Source of the DNA: an uncultured Clostridia bacterium
GTDB taxonomy: Bacteria > Bacillota > Clostridia > TANB77 > CAG-508
Assembly (NCBI GenBank): GCA_947167965.1
Contig: CAMVJW010000014.1
Location: forward strand, 1-32,582
Direction: 5' to 3'
Length of the DNA stretch: 32,582 nt
The notes under the pieces are model-generated. The model was not told where the DNA came from. It ran no database searches and saw nothing but the letters and a program-made list of their open reading frames with translations. The position numbers were made by a program, and so were the translations under genes. Positions 1 to 6,872 of this stretch are shown piece after piece (the first letter of the stretch is position 1; the number at the start of each line of letters is the position of its first letter).

Positions 1-1
1 T

Positions 2-118
2 GTAGAAAAATATAACACAAAAATAAATATAAGAACTTCTTTATCTGATTATAGGGAAGAAGAATGGTTAATTAATATTCCATTATATATGATTGGAAAT
101 ATTAAAAATATTATATAA
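2..118 (+). CDS. C-terminal end of an unrecognised protein (5' partial)
   Basis: An open frame enters from the left edge and ends at TAA 116-118, giving 38 residues that finish in IPLYMIGNIKNII. The composition (acidic, with one Trp and a hydrophobic end) looks coding, but no family can be named from so short a tail. It lies on the + strand just upstream of the first copy of the intergenic cassette repeat (191-250), where the 3' end of a cassette gene is expected, so it is probably the last gene of a further cassette to the left. Confidence 0.45.
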   Translation, partial: VEKYNTKINIRTSLSDYREEEWLINIPLYMIGNIKNII

Positions 119-190
119 TAGTTTAGATAAAGTGTTATTCCACAAAAATCAAAATATTTTTAATTTTCTATATCTGTAAGAAATTAAAAA

Positions 191-250
191 TAGTATAAAA
201 AGAAATATATAACATTGCACAAAATAAAAGTTTTCGCTGATTAGAATGTT
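191..250 (+). repeat. Cassette-junction repeat, copy 1
   Basis: First of four related intergenic repeats. From 191 it is identical to copy 2 (from 1913) for 43 bases, including the block AACATTGCACAAAAT (211-225) and AAAGTTT. After the core it carries GATTAGAATGTT (239-250), so AACATT and AATGTT form inverted ends about 28 bases apart. It lies between genes in the place an attC-like site would occupy. A short hairpin follows at 268-290. Confidence 0.75.
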
Positions 251-267
251 AATAAATCAATATTTTC

Positions 268-290
268 AAAGATTATTCAAAATCTTTTTT
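268..290 (+). terminator. Candidate intrinsic terminator after repeat copy 1
   Basis: AAAGATT (268-274) pairs with AATCTTT (281-287) across a six-base loop, and the T run continues to 290. The stem is short and AT-rich, so termination would be weak. It sits right after the junction repeat, as a stronger hairpin does after copy 2, and may insulate each cassette from upstream transcription. Confidence 0.4.
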
Positions 291-300
291 AAAAAAAGAA

Positions 301-374
301 TATAATACAAAAATATTGGCATACTAAATGTCAGAATAAATGTCAGAATAACTTGCAAAAAATTTTTATATAAT
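301..374 (+). promoter_or_regulatory. Leader with TATAAT boxes and a 12-bp tandem repeat
   Basis: TATAAT occurs at 301-306 and 369-374, neither with a convincing -35 at the right distance. Between them TGTCAGAATAA(A/C) is repeated head to tail (329-352), which could be an operator. The gene's ribosome site GCGGAGG follows near 389. Promoter assignment is tentative. Confidence 0.35.
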
Positions 375-401
375 ATAGGGAATTGAAGCGGAGGTTTTTA
401 A

Positions 402-1733
402 ATGATTAAAAGAATAGTGAAATCAATCAATTTAGAATACACTGGTCAAAATATGAATCTTCCTAAAGATTTAAATGATAAAATTAAAATTTTTTGGAGT
501 AAAGCAATTATAGAAACTCCAACATTATATAATGGAGAAGATTATGCAGTAGAAGATGTTACAGAAAAAGAAAATGAAATTATCATGAATGTTTCCAAAA
601 CAAATTATGCTCATTATTTATATGATGAAAGAATTGGAATTGATGATGAAAAATATAGATGTATTTGCCCATGGAGTGGAATTTTACTTTTAACAAACGA
701 TAATTATTGGGTGTTTGGACAAGCAAGTGAAAAAACTTCCTTTCCGAATGGTTTTCAAATATCTGGTGGTGGAATTGATAAAAAAGATATATACAATACG
801 AAAATTGATTTAACACAAAATTTAAAGCGTGAATTAAAAGAAGAAATGAATCTTAATCTAGATGAAATAAAATATGAATTTCAGTATATTGAATATCCAG
901 ACGACAAAAGAAATGCTTATGGATTTATTGCAATTGGTAACTTAAATATGACAAAAAATGAGTTGCAAAATCATTTTAAACAATATAAAGAATTTTTAGA
1001 AAAAAATCATTTAGAAGTGGAATTCAATAATTTAATATATCTAAAAAGAGGAAACGCTGTTCAAGAATTGGATACATATAACAACCCAAAAAGAAATTAT
1101 CTACGTGAATTAATTTCTAAAGTAGATTATAATATAAAAAATTTTGTTTTTGATTTTGGAAATGTATTATTTGGATGGGATATCGATGATATTGTAAAGC
1201 ATTATGCTGATAATGAAAAAGACAGATTAGAGTTAAAAGAAATTATATTTCAATCTGATGAATGGTCTATGTTGGATAATGGAACACTAAATTACAATGA
1301 AGCTAAAGAGATATTTAAAAACAAAATATCAAAACATTTAGAAGGAAAGCTTGATGAAATATTAAATTCATGGTATGAACAAATGCCAATAAACTATCAA
1401 ATTTGTAATTTAATTAAAAGGTTAAAAAGAAACAATTATAATGTTTATGCTTTATCAAATACACATATACAAGTATATGAATATGTTAAAAAATTAGATA
1501 TTGGAAAATATTTTGATGGATTTATAATATCTGCAATTGAAAAAATGATGAAGCCAAATAAAAACATATATAATAGATTATTTGAAAAGTATGAACTTAT
1601 TCCTGAAGAATGTTTATTTATAGATGATAGTGAAAAAAATATTTTATCAGCTGAAGAATGTGGTATGAATGGTTATATTTTTGATATTAAGAATATGAAA
1701 ATAGGTGAAATAGAGGAGTTTTCAAATATATAA
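402..1733 (+). CDS. Nudix hydrolase-HAD phosphatase fusion protein
   Basis: A 443-residue protein with two hydrolase modules. Residues ~85-235 resemble a Nudix domain: glycines at 122-124, then R143-E144 and E147-E148 of the REx2EE core. The Nudix box is atypical because the stretch between the glycines and RE is longer than usual. Residues ~247-440 are a HAD-family phosphatase: motif I DFGNV at 251-255 (YihX-like, with Gly where the second Asp usually lies), a SNT motif II, a KPNK lysine motif and FIDDSEKN motif IV. The family logic suggests hydrolysis of a nucleoside diphosphate derivative followed by dephosphorylation; the substrate is unknown. The start follows GCGGAGG at 8-9 bases. It is the only gene between two junction repeats. 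Confidence 0.8.
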   Translation: MIKRIVKSINLEYTGQNMNLPKDLNDKIKIFWSKAIIETPTLYNGEDYAVEDVTEKENEIIMNVSKTNYAHYLYDERIGIDDEKYRCICPWSGILLLTNDNYWVFGQASEKTSFPNGFQISGGGIDKKDIYNTKIDLTQNLKRELKEEMNLNLDEIKYEFQYIEYPDDKRNAYGFIAIGNLNMTKNELQNHFKQYKEFLEKNHLEVEFNNLIYLKRGNAVQELDTYNNPKRNYLRELISKVDYNIKNFVFDFGNVLFGWDIDDIVKHYADNEKDRLELKEIIFQSDEWSMLDNGTLNYNEAKEIFKNKISKHLEGKLDEILNSWYEQMPINYQICNLIKRLKRNNYNVYALSNTHIQVYEYVKKLDIGKYFDGFIISAIEKMMKPNKNIYNRLFEKYELIPEECLFIDDSEKNILSAEECGMNGYIFDIKNMKIGEIEEFSNI

Positions 1734-1912
1734 AAATATAAAAAATTAAAAATTTATTCAAAAAAATATTTTAAAATAATAATTAAATTTGGATTTTTTG
1801 AATAAATAACAAACATAATTACAAATCTAATTTAATAACTAAATATAATTAGTATGAATTACTTAAATCTATCAAAAACAATCGAGGAAAGCAGGGAGAG
1901 ATGGTTTAAAGG

Positions 1913-1972
1913 TAGTATAAAAAGAAATATATAACATTGCACAAAATAAAAGTTTCCAGGAATTAGAATGTT
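1913..1972 (+). repeat. Cassette-junction repeat, copy 2
   Basis: Starts TAGTATA and is identical to copy 1 through AAAGTTT, then diverges for a few bases before AATTAGAATGTT. AACATT (1933-1938 region) and AATGTT form the inverted ends. A purine-rich GGAAAGCAGGGAGAG tract precedes it (~1886-1900); related G/A tracts precede copies 3 and 4. TTGAT and ATCAA form a small inverted repeat just downstream, echoed at copy 3. Confidence 0.75.
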
Positions 1973-2011
1973 GATTTATCAAGCAATACATGCATTTTGA
2001 TTTTGAAATTT

Positions 2012-2048
2012 AAGACTGATAGTTAGTTGTAATTATCAGTCTTTTGTT
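2012..2048 (+). terminator. Intrinsic terminator after repeat copy 2
   Basis: AAGACTGATA (2012-2021) pairs perfectly with TATCAGTCTT (2034-2043) over a 12-base loop and runs into TTTTGTT. It would stop transcription coming from the previous cassette, just before the next cassette's own promoter. Confidence 0.65.
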
Positions 2049-2072
2049 ATACAATATGAACTAATTTATAAT
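2044..2072 (+). promoter_or_regulatory. Promoter for the kinase/ANT(6) cassette
   Basis: TTGTTA (2044-2049) and TATAAT (2067-2072) are separated by exactly 17 bases, a good sigma-A-type promoter. It overlaps the end of the preceding terminator hairpin and lies ~50 bases before the kinase start, so this cassette carries its own expression signals. Confidence 0.6.
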
Positions 2073-2123
2073 TTAGTAAAAGTAAAAAATATATAGTAAA
2101 AAAAATTATAGGAGAATGAAAAA

Positions 2124-2639
2124 ATGATTATTTTAATAACAGGAGCATCTCATACAGGAAAAACTGCTCTTGCTCAAAAATTACTTGAAAAATATAAATA
2201 TCCATATTTATCAATAGACCAATTAAAAATGGGCTTAATTAGAAGTGGAAATACAAATCTTACTCCAATGAGTGATGATTGCGAACTTACTAATTATCTA
2301 TGGCCTATTGTTAGAGAAATGATTAATACTGCAATAGAAAATAAGCAAAATTTAATTATTGAGGGATGTTATATACCATATAATTGGGAAAAAGATTTTA
2401 AAAAAGAATATTTAGATAATATAAAATATTATTGCCTTGTGATGAGTGAAGATTATATATATAATCACTTTATAGATATAAAAAAATATGCAAATGCAAT
2501 TGAAAATCGTATAGATGATGATTATTGCACTTTAGAAAGTGTTTTGGACGATAATAGACAATACTTAAAACTTGTAAAAGAACATAATTTGAATTATATA
2601 CTTATTGATGATAAATACGATATAAACATTGATTTATAA
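2124..2639 (+). CDS. P-loop kinase-like ATP-binding protein
   Basis: A 171-residue protein with an N-terminal Walker A motif GASHTGKT (residues ~7-14) directly after a hydrophobic beta strand, as in small P-loop kinases of the adenylate kinase or zeta-toxin type. A second hydrophobic strand ending in IIEGCY (~100-106) may hold the Walker B-like acidic residue. The substrate cannot be assigned; a small-molecule kinase is the simplest idea, and since it is co-transcribed with an aminoglycoside-modifying enzyme a resistance role is possible. The start follows AGGAG by 8 bases. The next gene begins 38 bases downstream. Confidence 0.65.
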   Translation: MIILITGASHTGKTALAQKLLEKYKYPYLSIDQLKMGLIRSGNTNLTPMSDDCELTNYLWPIVREMINTAIENKQNLIIEGCYIPYNWEKDFKKEYLDNIKYYCLVMSEDYIYNHFIDIKKYANAIENRIDDDYCTLESVLDDNRQYLKLVKEHNLNYILIDDKYDINIDL

Positions 2640-2677
2640 AAAATTATTTATAATGTGAAAGGTGGTGTCAATATATA

Positions 2678-3535
2678 ATGAGAAATGAAAAAGAAATGTA
2701 TGATTTATTTTTAAAATTTGCAGAAAATGATGACAGAATAAGAGTTGTTACATTAGAAGGTTCAAGAACTAATATAAATATTCCTAAAGATGATTTTCAA
2801 GATTATGATATTACTTTTTTTGTAACAGACATGACATCTTTTATAGAAAATGAAAAATGGCTTGATGTTTTTGGTAATAGATTGATGATGCAAAAACCAG
2901 AAGATATGGAGCTTTTTCCGCCAGATGGAAGAGGATTTTCTTATTTAATGCTATTTGATGATGGTATAAAAATTGATTTAACTTTACTACCAGTTTCAAT
3001 GTTAAAACAATACTTTACTTGGGACAAATTAGTTAAGGTATTTTTAGATAAAGATAATATAATTACTTGGAATGTAGTTCCCACTGATGAAGACTTTCAC
3101 ATAAAATTTCTAACTGAAAGAATGTTTGATGATTGTTGTAATGAATTCTGGTTTGTATCAACCTATGTCTGTAAAGGGTTATTAAGAAATGAAATTATAT
3201 TTGCAATTGATTATATGAATAATATTTTACGTAAAGAATTATTAAGAATGATATCTTGGAAAGTTGGAACCGAAAGAGGTTTTGATTTTAGTATTGGAAA
3301 AAAATATAAATTTCTAAATAAGTATATTTCAAATGAATTATGGAATAATTTACTTGCAACATATTCGATGAATTCTTATGAAGAAATGTGGAAATCATTT
3401 GAATTATGTTTGGATTTATTTAGACAAGTTTCAAAAGAAGTAGCTGAAAAATTAAAATATGCTTATCCAAAATATGATGAAAATGTAAGTAAATATCTAT
3501 TAATACAAAAGGAAATATTTACAAAGTCTAAATAG
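2678..3535 (+). CDS. ant(6): Aminoglycoside 6-adenylyltransferase, ANT(6) family
   Basis: A 285-residue protein of normal length for ANT(6) (AadE/AadK) enzymes, which transfer AMP from ATP to streptomycin and inactivate it. The N-terminal nucleotidyltransferase signature is clear: EGSRTN at ~27-32 followed by DFQDYDITFFVTD, with the two metal-binding aspartates in DYD, and a third acidic position in KIDLTLLP. The C-terminal half is the helical domain typical of the family. The ribosome site AAAGGTGG lies about 11 bases before ATG. It is second in a two-gene cassette after the P-loop kinase. The family is clear; which aminoglycoside it modifies, and whether it gives clinical-level resistance, cannot be told from sequence. 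Confidence 0.9.
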   Translation: MRNEKEMYDLFLKFAENDDRIRVVTLEGSRTNINIPKDDFQDYDITFFVTDMTSFIENEKWLDVFGNRLMMQKPEDMELFPPDGRGFSYLMLFDDGIKIDLTLLPVSMLKQYFTWDKLVKVFLDKDNIITWNVVPTDEDFHIKFLTERMFDDCCNEFWFVSTYVCKGLLRNEIIFAIDYMNNILRKELLRMISWKVGTERGFDFSIGKKYKFLNKYISNELWNNLLATYSMNSYEEMWKSFELCLDLFRQVSKEVAEKLKYAYPKYDENVSKYLLIQKEIFTKSK

Positions 3536-3810
3536 AATCAATAAAAAATTAAATTTAAAAAATATAAACAGGGAATAGGCAAATATTTGCAGTTTTTGAA
3601 AAAAACATTTCTGAAATTGCAATTTTTTTATATTAATAAAAAAATGATTTGTACAGGATATATATAATAAAATAATAGAAAAAATATTTATAAGAGTTTA
3701 TAAAATAAAAACTAAATATAATAAAATTAAAAAAATTAAATTTAATAGATTCTAATAAAAATACTAAAAAAAGGGAAGAAGAGAGTTGGAAATATAAGGT
3801 TAAACTGTCC

Positions 3811-3864
3811 AAAAAGCAATACGTAACATTGCACAAAATCAAAGTTTTCGAGAATTAGAATATT
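3811..3864 (+). repeat. Cassette-junction repeat, copy 3
   Basis: Same architecture as copies 1 and 2: AAAAAG, AACATTGCACAAAATC (3825-3840), AAAGTTTTC, then GAATTAGAATATT. A G/A-rich tract with GGGAAGAAGAGAG lies upstream (~3773-3785). It differs from copies 1-2 at scattered positions, so it is not a recent copy. Downstream, AATATTGA and TCAATATT form an inverted repeat. The rest of the gene-free stretch 3536-3923 is AT-rich with nothing else recognisable. Confidence 0.75.
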
Positions 3865-3926
3865 GATATTTCAATATTTTAACAAATTTTTACTAAAACT
3901 AAATATATCATAATAAAAAAAATTTG

Positions 3927-3974
3927 ACAAAAGTATTGTTACTTTTGTTCGTATGTGATAAAATATATACGAAC
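3927..3974 (+). promoter_or_regulatory. abiE promoter with two inverted-repeat operators
   Basis: Promoter: TTGTTA (3936-3941), 17-base spacer, extended -10 TG-A-TAAAAT (3956-3964). Two perfect inverted repeats overlie it: ACAAAAGTA (3927-3935) with TACTTTTGT (3940-3948), and GTTCGTAT (3947-3954) with ATACGAAC (3967-3974). They cover the -35 and flank the -10. AbiEi antitoxins are known to repress their own operon by binding a pair of inverted repeats in the promoter, so this is very likely the AbiEi operator. Confidence 0.75.
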
Positions 3975-3986
3975 GGAGGTAACAAA

Positions 3987-4580
3987 ATGAGTGATGAAGA
4001 AAAGATTTTAGAATTAATTAAGAAAAACGGCGGATTGATTAAAACATCTGATATAACATCAAAGAATATCAATAAAATGGCATTAGTAAGACTAGTGAAA
4101 AAAGGTTTAATTGATAGAATAGAACGTGGTTTATATATTGATTCTACAAAAATTGAAGATTCATATTATGTATTTCAATATAAATGTCCAAAAGCAATCT
4201 TTTCTCACGAAACTGCATTATATTTTCATGATTTAACAGATAGAACACCTATAGAATTTATGGTTACAGTTCCTTCAAAATATAATTCAAGACTTCTAAA
4301 AGATGCTAATTATAAATTTTCATATATCAAAGAAGACCTATATGAACTTGGAAAAATTGTAATTAAAACTCCATATGGTAATGACGTATTTTGCTATGAT
4401 ATAGAAAGAACAATTTGTGATATTATTAGAGACAAAAACAAAATTGAAAAATACCAATTTGTTGATGCTTTGAAAAGATATACAAGCTTAAAGGTTAAAG
4501 ACATTGCCAAATTATATAAATATGCAGAAAGATTTGGTATTAAAGATGAGGTAAAGAAATATATAGAAGTTTTAAATTAG
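3987..4580 (+). CDS. abiEi: AbiEi-type antitoxin and autorepressor
   Basis: A 197-residue protein from ATG 3987, chosen because AACGGAGG lies 6-7 bases upstream; longer starts would run through the operator. The N-terminal ~60 residues form a winged helix-turn-helix (LELIKKNGGLIKTSDI ... RLVKKGLIDRIERGLY), and the remainder matches the C-terminal antitoxin domain of AbiEi (IFSHETALYFHDLTDR, and an ERTICDIIRD segment). In type IV AbiE systems the antitoxin counteracts AbiEii and represses the operon. Its stop is 9 bases before the abiEii start, and a GGAGG overlaps the junction. The frame is intact, in contrast to the toxin gene that follows. Confidence 0.88.
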   Translation: MSDEEKILELIKKNGGLIKTSDITSKNINKMALVRLVKKGLIDRIERGLYIDSTKIEDSYYVFQYKCPKAIFSHETALYFHDLTDRTPIEFMVTVPSKYNSRLLKDANYKFSYIKEDLYELGKIVIKTPYGNDVFCYDIERTICDIIRDKNKIEKYQFVDALKRYTSLKVKDIAKLYKYAERFGIKDEVKKYIEVLN

Positions 4581-4589
4581 GAGGAAATA

Positions 4590-5436
4590 ATGACACCAAC
4601 ATCACCAACACAATTAAAAGATTGGATAAAAAAATTATCTAAAGAAAAAGATGTATCTGCTAATATTATTATGCAAAATTATATGTTGGAAAGACTATTA
4701 GAAAGAATTTCTGCATCAAAGTATAAAAATAATTTTGTACTTAAAGGTCGGAATGCTCATAAGTGCAATAGTTGGAATAGACTTAAGAAATACACTAGAT
4801 ATGGATGCAACAATCAAAGGATTTAATCTCAATGAACATAATTTAAAGCAAATATTAGAAGAAATAATATCTGTTAATTTAAATGATAATGTTAGTTTTG
4901 AAATATTAATGATTAAAGATATTAGAGAAGAAGCTGAATATAGTGGTTATAGGGTTACATTAAATGGGACATTCGATAAAATCTTTCAAAAGTTTAAAGT
5001 TGATATTAGTACTGGAGATGCAATAACACCAAAAGAAATAGAATATAATTTTAAACTACTATTTGAAGATAGACAAATATGTGTATTGGCATATAACCTT
5101 GAAACGGTATTAAGTGAAAAATTTGAAGGTATAATAAGTAAAGGCGTTGCAAATACAAGGGCAAGAGATTATTATGATATTTATATTTTAATGAAGCTTC
5201 AAAAACAAAATATTGATATGAAAATATTAAAGAAAGCTATTATTAATACTTTTAAAAAACGTGAAACTACATACTATTTAGAAAATATCAATAAGCAAAT
5301 TTTTGAAATTGAAAATAGTGATGATTTAAAAGAAATTTGGAATAACTATCAAAAGAAATTTACTTATGCAAGTGATATTAGTTTTCAAGACACAATTGAT
5401 GTAATAAAAGAAATAGTAAGAATATTTAAAAACTAA
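4590..5436 (+). CDS. abiEii: AbiEii nucleotidyltransferase toxin, read through a CGGA +1 frameshift
   Basis: Two overlapping frames together give a normal-length AbiEii toxin of ~281 residues. Frame 1 runs from ATG 4590 to an in-frame CGG at 4749-4751; skipping C4749 reads GGA and continues in the second frame to 5436. The shift lies inside nucleotidyltransferase motif I: the restored text is LKGGMLI (G53-G54), followed by the catalytic pair D70-M-D72. Without the shift the GG motif becomes GR and the protein ends after 78 residues. AbiEii transfers nucleotides to block growth on phage infection. Alternatives are a toxin-inactivating insertion or a sequencing error, but five other in-frame CGG codons in this window break genes in the same way. 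Confidence 0.85.
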
Positions 5437-5439
5437 ATC

Positions 5440-5475
5440 ATAATGGGGAAAGTTGGGAGATACAGACTATTATTG
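5440..5475 (+). repeat. Partial junction-repeat remnant between abiE and dabb genes
   Basis: GGGGAAAGTTGGGAGATACAG resembles the G/A-rich left part found before the cores of repeat copies 2-4, but the AACATTGCACAAAAT core is absent here. It may be the left half of a junction lost by deletion, fusing the AbiE and Dabb cassettes. A short ATTAAAATGTA duplication follows (~5486-5508). Tentative. Confidence 0.35.
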
Positions 5476-5532
5476 TAAATGAAATTAAAATGTAATTAAA
5501 ATGTAATTAATTATAATTTGAAGGAGAAAGAT

Positions 5533-5814
5533 ATGAAACATTATATAATTGTTAAATTTAAAAATAACTATAATTACAAATATGAGATTAATAATATTAA
5601 AAATTTATTTGATGAAGCTAAAAAAATAGATGGAATTGAAGAAATAACAATTAAAAGCTCTAATTCAAATAGGGAAAATCGATTTGATTTAATGATTGAA
5701 ATGGAATTAACTTTTGATGGATTACAAAGTTTTGACAATTCATCTATTCATTATGATTGGAAAAATAACTATGGGAAATATATAGAAAATAAAACTATAT
5801 TTGATTGTGATTAA
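5533..5814 (+). CDS. Dabb (stress-responsive alpha/beta barrel) family protein
   Basis: A 93-residue protein from ATG 5533, which follows AAGGAG by 6-7 bases. The order of elements matches the Dabb family: MKHYIIVKFK strand, a helix with NLFDEAKKI, a strand with the SSNSNRENRFDLMIEMEL signature, then WKNNYGKYIENKTIFDC at the C-terminus. Such proteins are small ferredoxin-like dimers, variously stress-induced or enzymes on small aromatic or polyketide substrates; the substrate here is unknown. It is the last gene of the + strand array, followed by repeat copy 4. Confidence 0.8.
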   Translation: MKHYIIVKFKNNYNYKYEINNIKNLFDEAKKIDGIEEITIKSSNSNRENRFDLMIEMELTFDGLQSFDNSSIHYDWKNNYGKYIENKTIFDCD

Positions 5815-5924
5815 TAAAAAATTAAAATAAATTATTAAATTTAATAACAAATATAATTTAATTGTAGACTACTTTAAATTAAAAAAACAACATAGGAGAG
5901 GCAGAGGGATATGGATCAAAGCTG

Positions 5925-5969
5925 TCAAAAAAGAAATATATAACATTGCACAAAATCAAAGTTTTGTGC
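5925..5969 (+). repeat. Cassette-junction repeat, copy 4 (array end)
   Basis: The left half matches copies 1-3: AAAAAAGAAATATATAACAT, then TGCACAAAATCAAAG. The right half differs and joins a sequence shared with 8811-8857. Here the core is a perfect palindrome: TTGCACAAAA (5946-5955), six-base centre TCAAAG, TTTTGTGCAA (5962-5971). Ten-base inverted arms around a 6-base spacer are the geometry of a tyrosine-recombinase core site. A G/A tract (GGAGAGGCAGAGGG, ~5894-5907) precedes it. Confidence 0.7.
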
Positions 5970-6000
5970 AAAAGAGATAGGAGTAAAATATAGAATACCT
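5955..6000 (+). repeat. Direct repeat A flanking the RhuM-Fic/UDG region
   Basis: ATCAAAGTTTT, then TGCAAAA, GAGATAGGAG and TAAAATATAGAATACCT. It matches 8811-8857 with only a few substitutions and one indel. It is followed by a small inverted repeat, ATACCT-GATTA-AGGTAT, at ~5995-6011. Confidence 0.75.
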
Positions 6001-6236
6001 GATTAAGGTATCCCCTTCAAGTCTTGTGACGGCTTGCTTACAAGTTCTTAATAGTATCTTATATTTAGTTATTTTTCTTTTATTTTATATTCATTTTATC
6101 CATTTTCAGTATTTTCAGTATAACGGCTATTTTTATTTATACTATATTTAGTATTCATGATGGCTAATTTTTATTCCTTAATTTGTATTCTTATATTAGA
6201 TCATATATTTTAAACAACAACTTATATTACTTAAAT

Positions 6237-6268
6237 AAAAAAACGCCTAAAAAACGATTTTAGCGCCT
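6237..6268 (-). terminator. Candidate intrinsic terminator, - strand
   Basis: Read on the - strand, CGCTAAAA pairs with TTTTAGGCG (one bulged base) and is followed by seven T. It could end a - strand transcript running through the gene-poor region, far downstream of the UDG-like gene or of a relict or RNA gene. Confidence 0.4.
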
Positions 6269-6328
6269 CGTCTTAAAATGACCATTTTTTTTAGACAACA
6301 AACTATATGGCTAATTTTTAAAAATAGC

Positions 6329-6463
6329 TTAAAATCGATTCTCGTGCGTCGATATTTTAGCGATTTTGGAGCTGAATCCAAGTTGCTGCAATAATTGCAT
6401 AGATTTATATAAATCATTAAAATTTACACATTTAAATTGTATATATGTATAAAAATACAATTA
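6329..6463 (-). pseudogene. Possible gene-tail remnant
   Basis: A - strand frame of ~44 codons ends at TAA 6329-6331 with residues SMQLLQQLGFSSKIAK and a HENRF end. Its base composition is richer in G/C than its surroundings and the peptide looks protein-like, but an in-frame TAA lies upstream and no good start or ribosome site is seen. It may be the end of a lost gene. The family is not recognised. Confidence 0.25.
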
Positions 6464-6872
6464 TAAACTTATATAAGCATTATAAAATCAAGATTTTTAG
6501 TAATTGTAAATTAAAGTATCAATTATTTAGATGATTGTTTTATTAGTTAATTATAAAAATGTCTTAAAAACGATTTTCAAAGGCTTAGATTTATAAAATA
6601 ATTATAATATTTAAAATTAGTATTAAAAAATTTATCAAATAACAAATGTTCGTTTTTTAGAATTATTAATCGAACATTTAAAAATTTAAACTTTGCACAA
6701 ATTTTAATTCAAATTTTAAAATTATTTTTATTTTTCAATTTTATATTTTTAGAATCTATTTTTTAAAATTTTCATTTTTGTAATTTATTTTTTATAAAAT
6801 TACAATTTATAATTTTACAAAATCCTCTATTCCCCCCTACTCTACCTTTTTATCCAAGTTGAAAATTTTAAT

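Larger units (their letters stand above)
6001..6872. other. Long gene-poor region with structured remnants
   Basis: No convincing gene in ~870 bases. Seen: a G/C-richer segment with CTTGT and ACAAG arms (~6023-6043); a possible - strand terminator (6237-6268); a short - strand open frame ending at 6329 that looks like a gene tail; and a 9-bp inverted repeat, AAATGTTCG (6644-6652) with CGAACATTT (6671-6679). The remainder is nearly pure A/T. It could be decayed mobile DNA or hold an unrecognised RNA. Confidence 0.4.

Noticed and set aside
361..400. GCGGAGG as a further CGGA recoding site
   Set aside because: It lies before the ATG and acts as the ribosome binding site, so it is not translated.
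4030..4040. CGGCGGA in abiEi as a frameshift site
   Set aside because: The reading frame is AAC GGC GGA, so CGG is out of frame and the gene stays intact, supporting the view that only in-frame CGG matters.
191..5969. Classical integron attC sites
   Set aside because: The sites lack clear RYYYAAC and GTTRRRY ends in attC arrangement, and no integron integrase is present; only the cassette-like layout is shared.
191..5969. CRISPR array
   Set aside because: Repeats are kilobases apart with genes between them, without short spacers.
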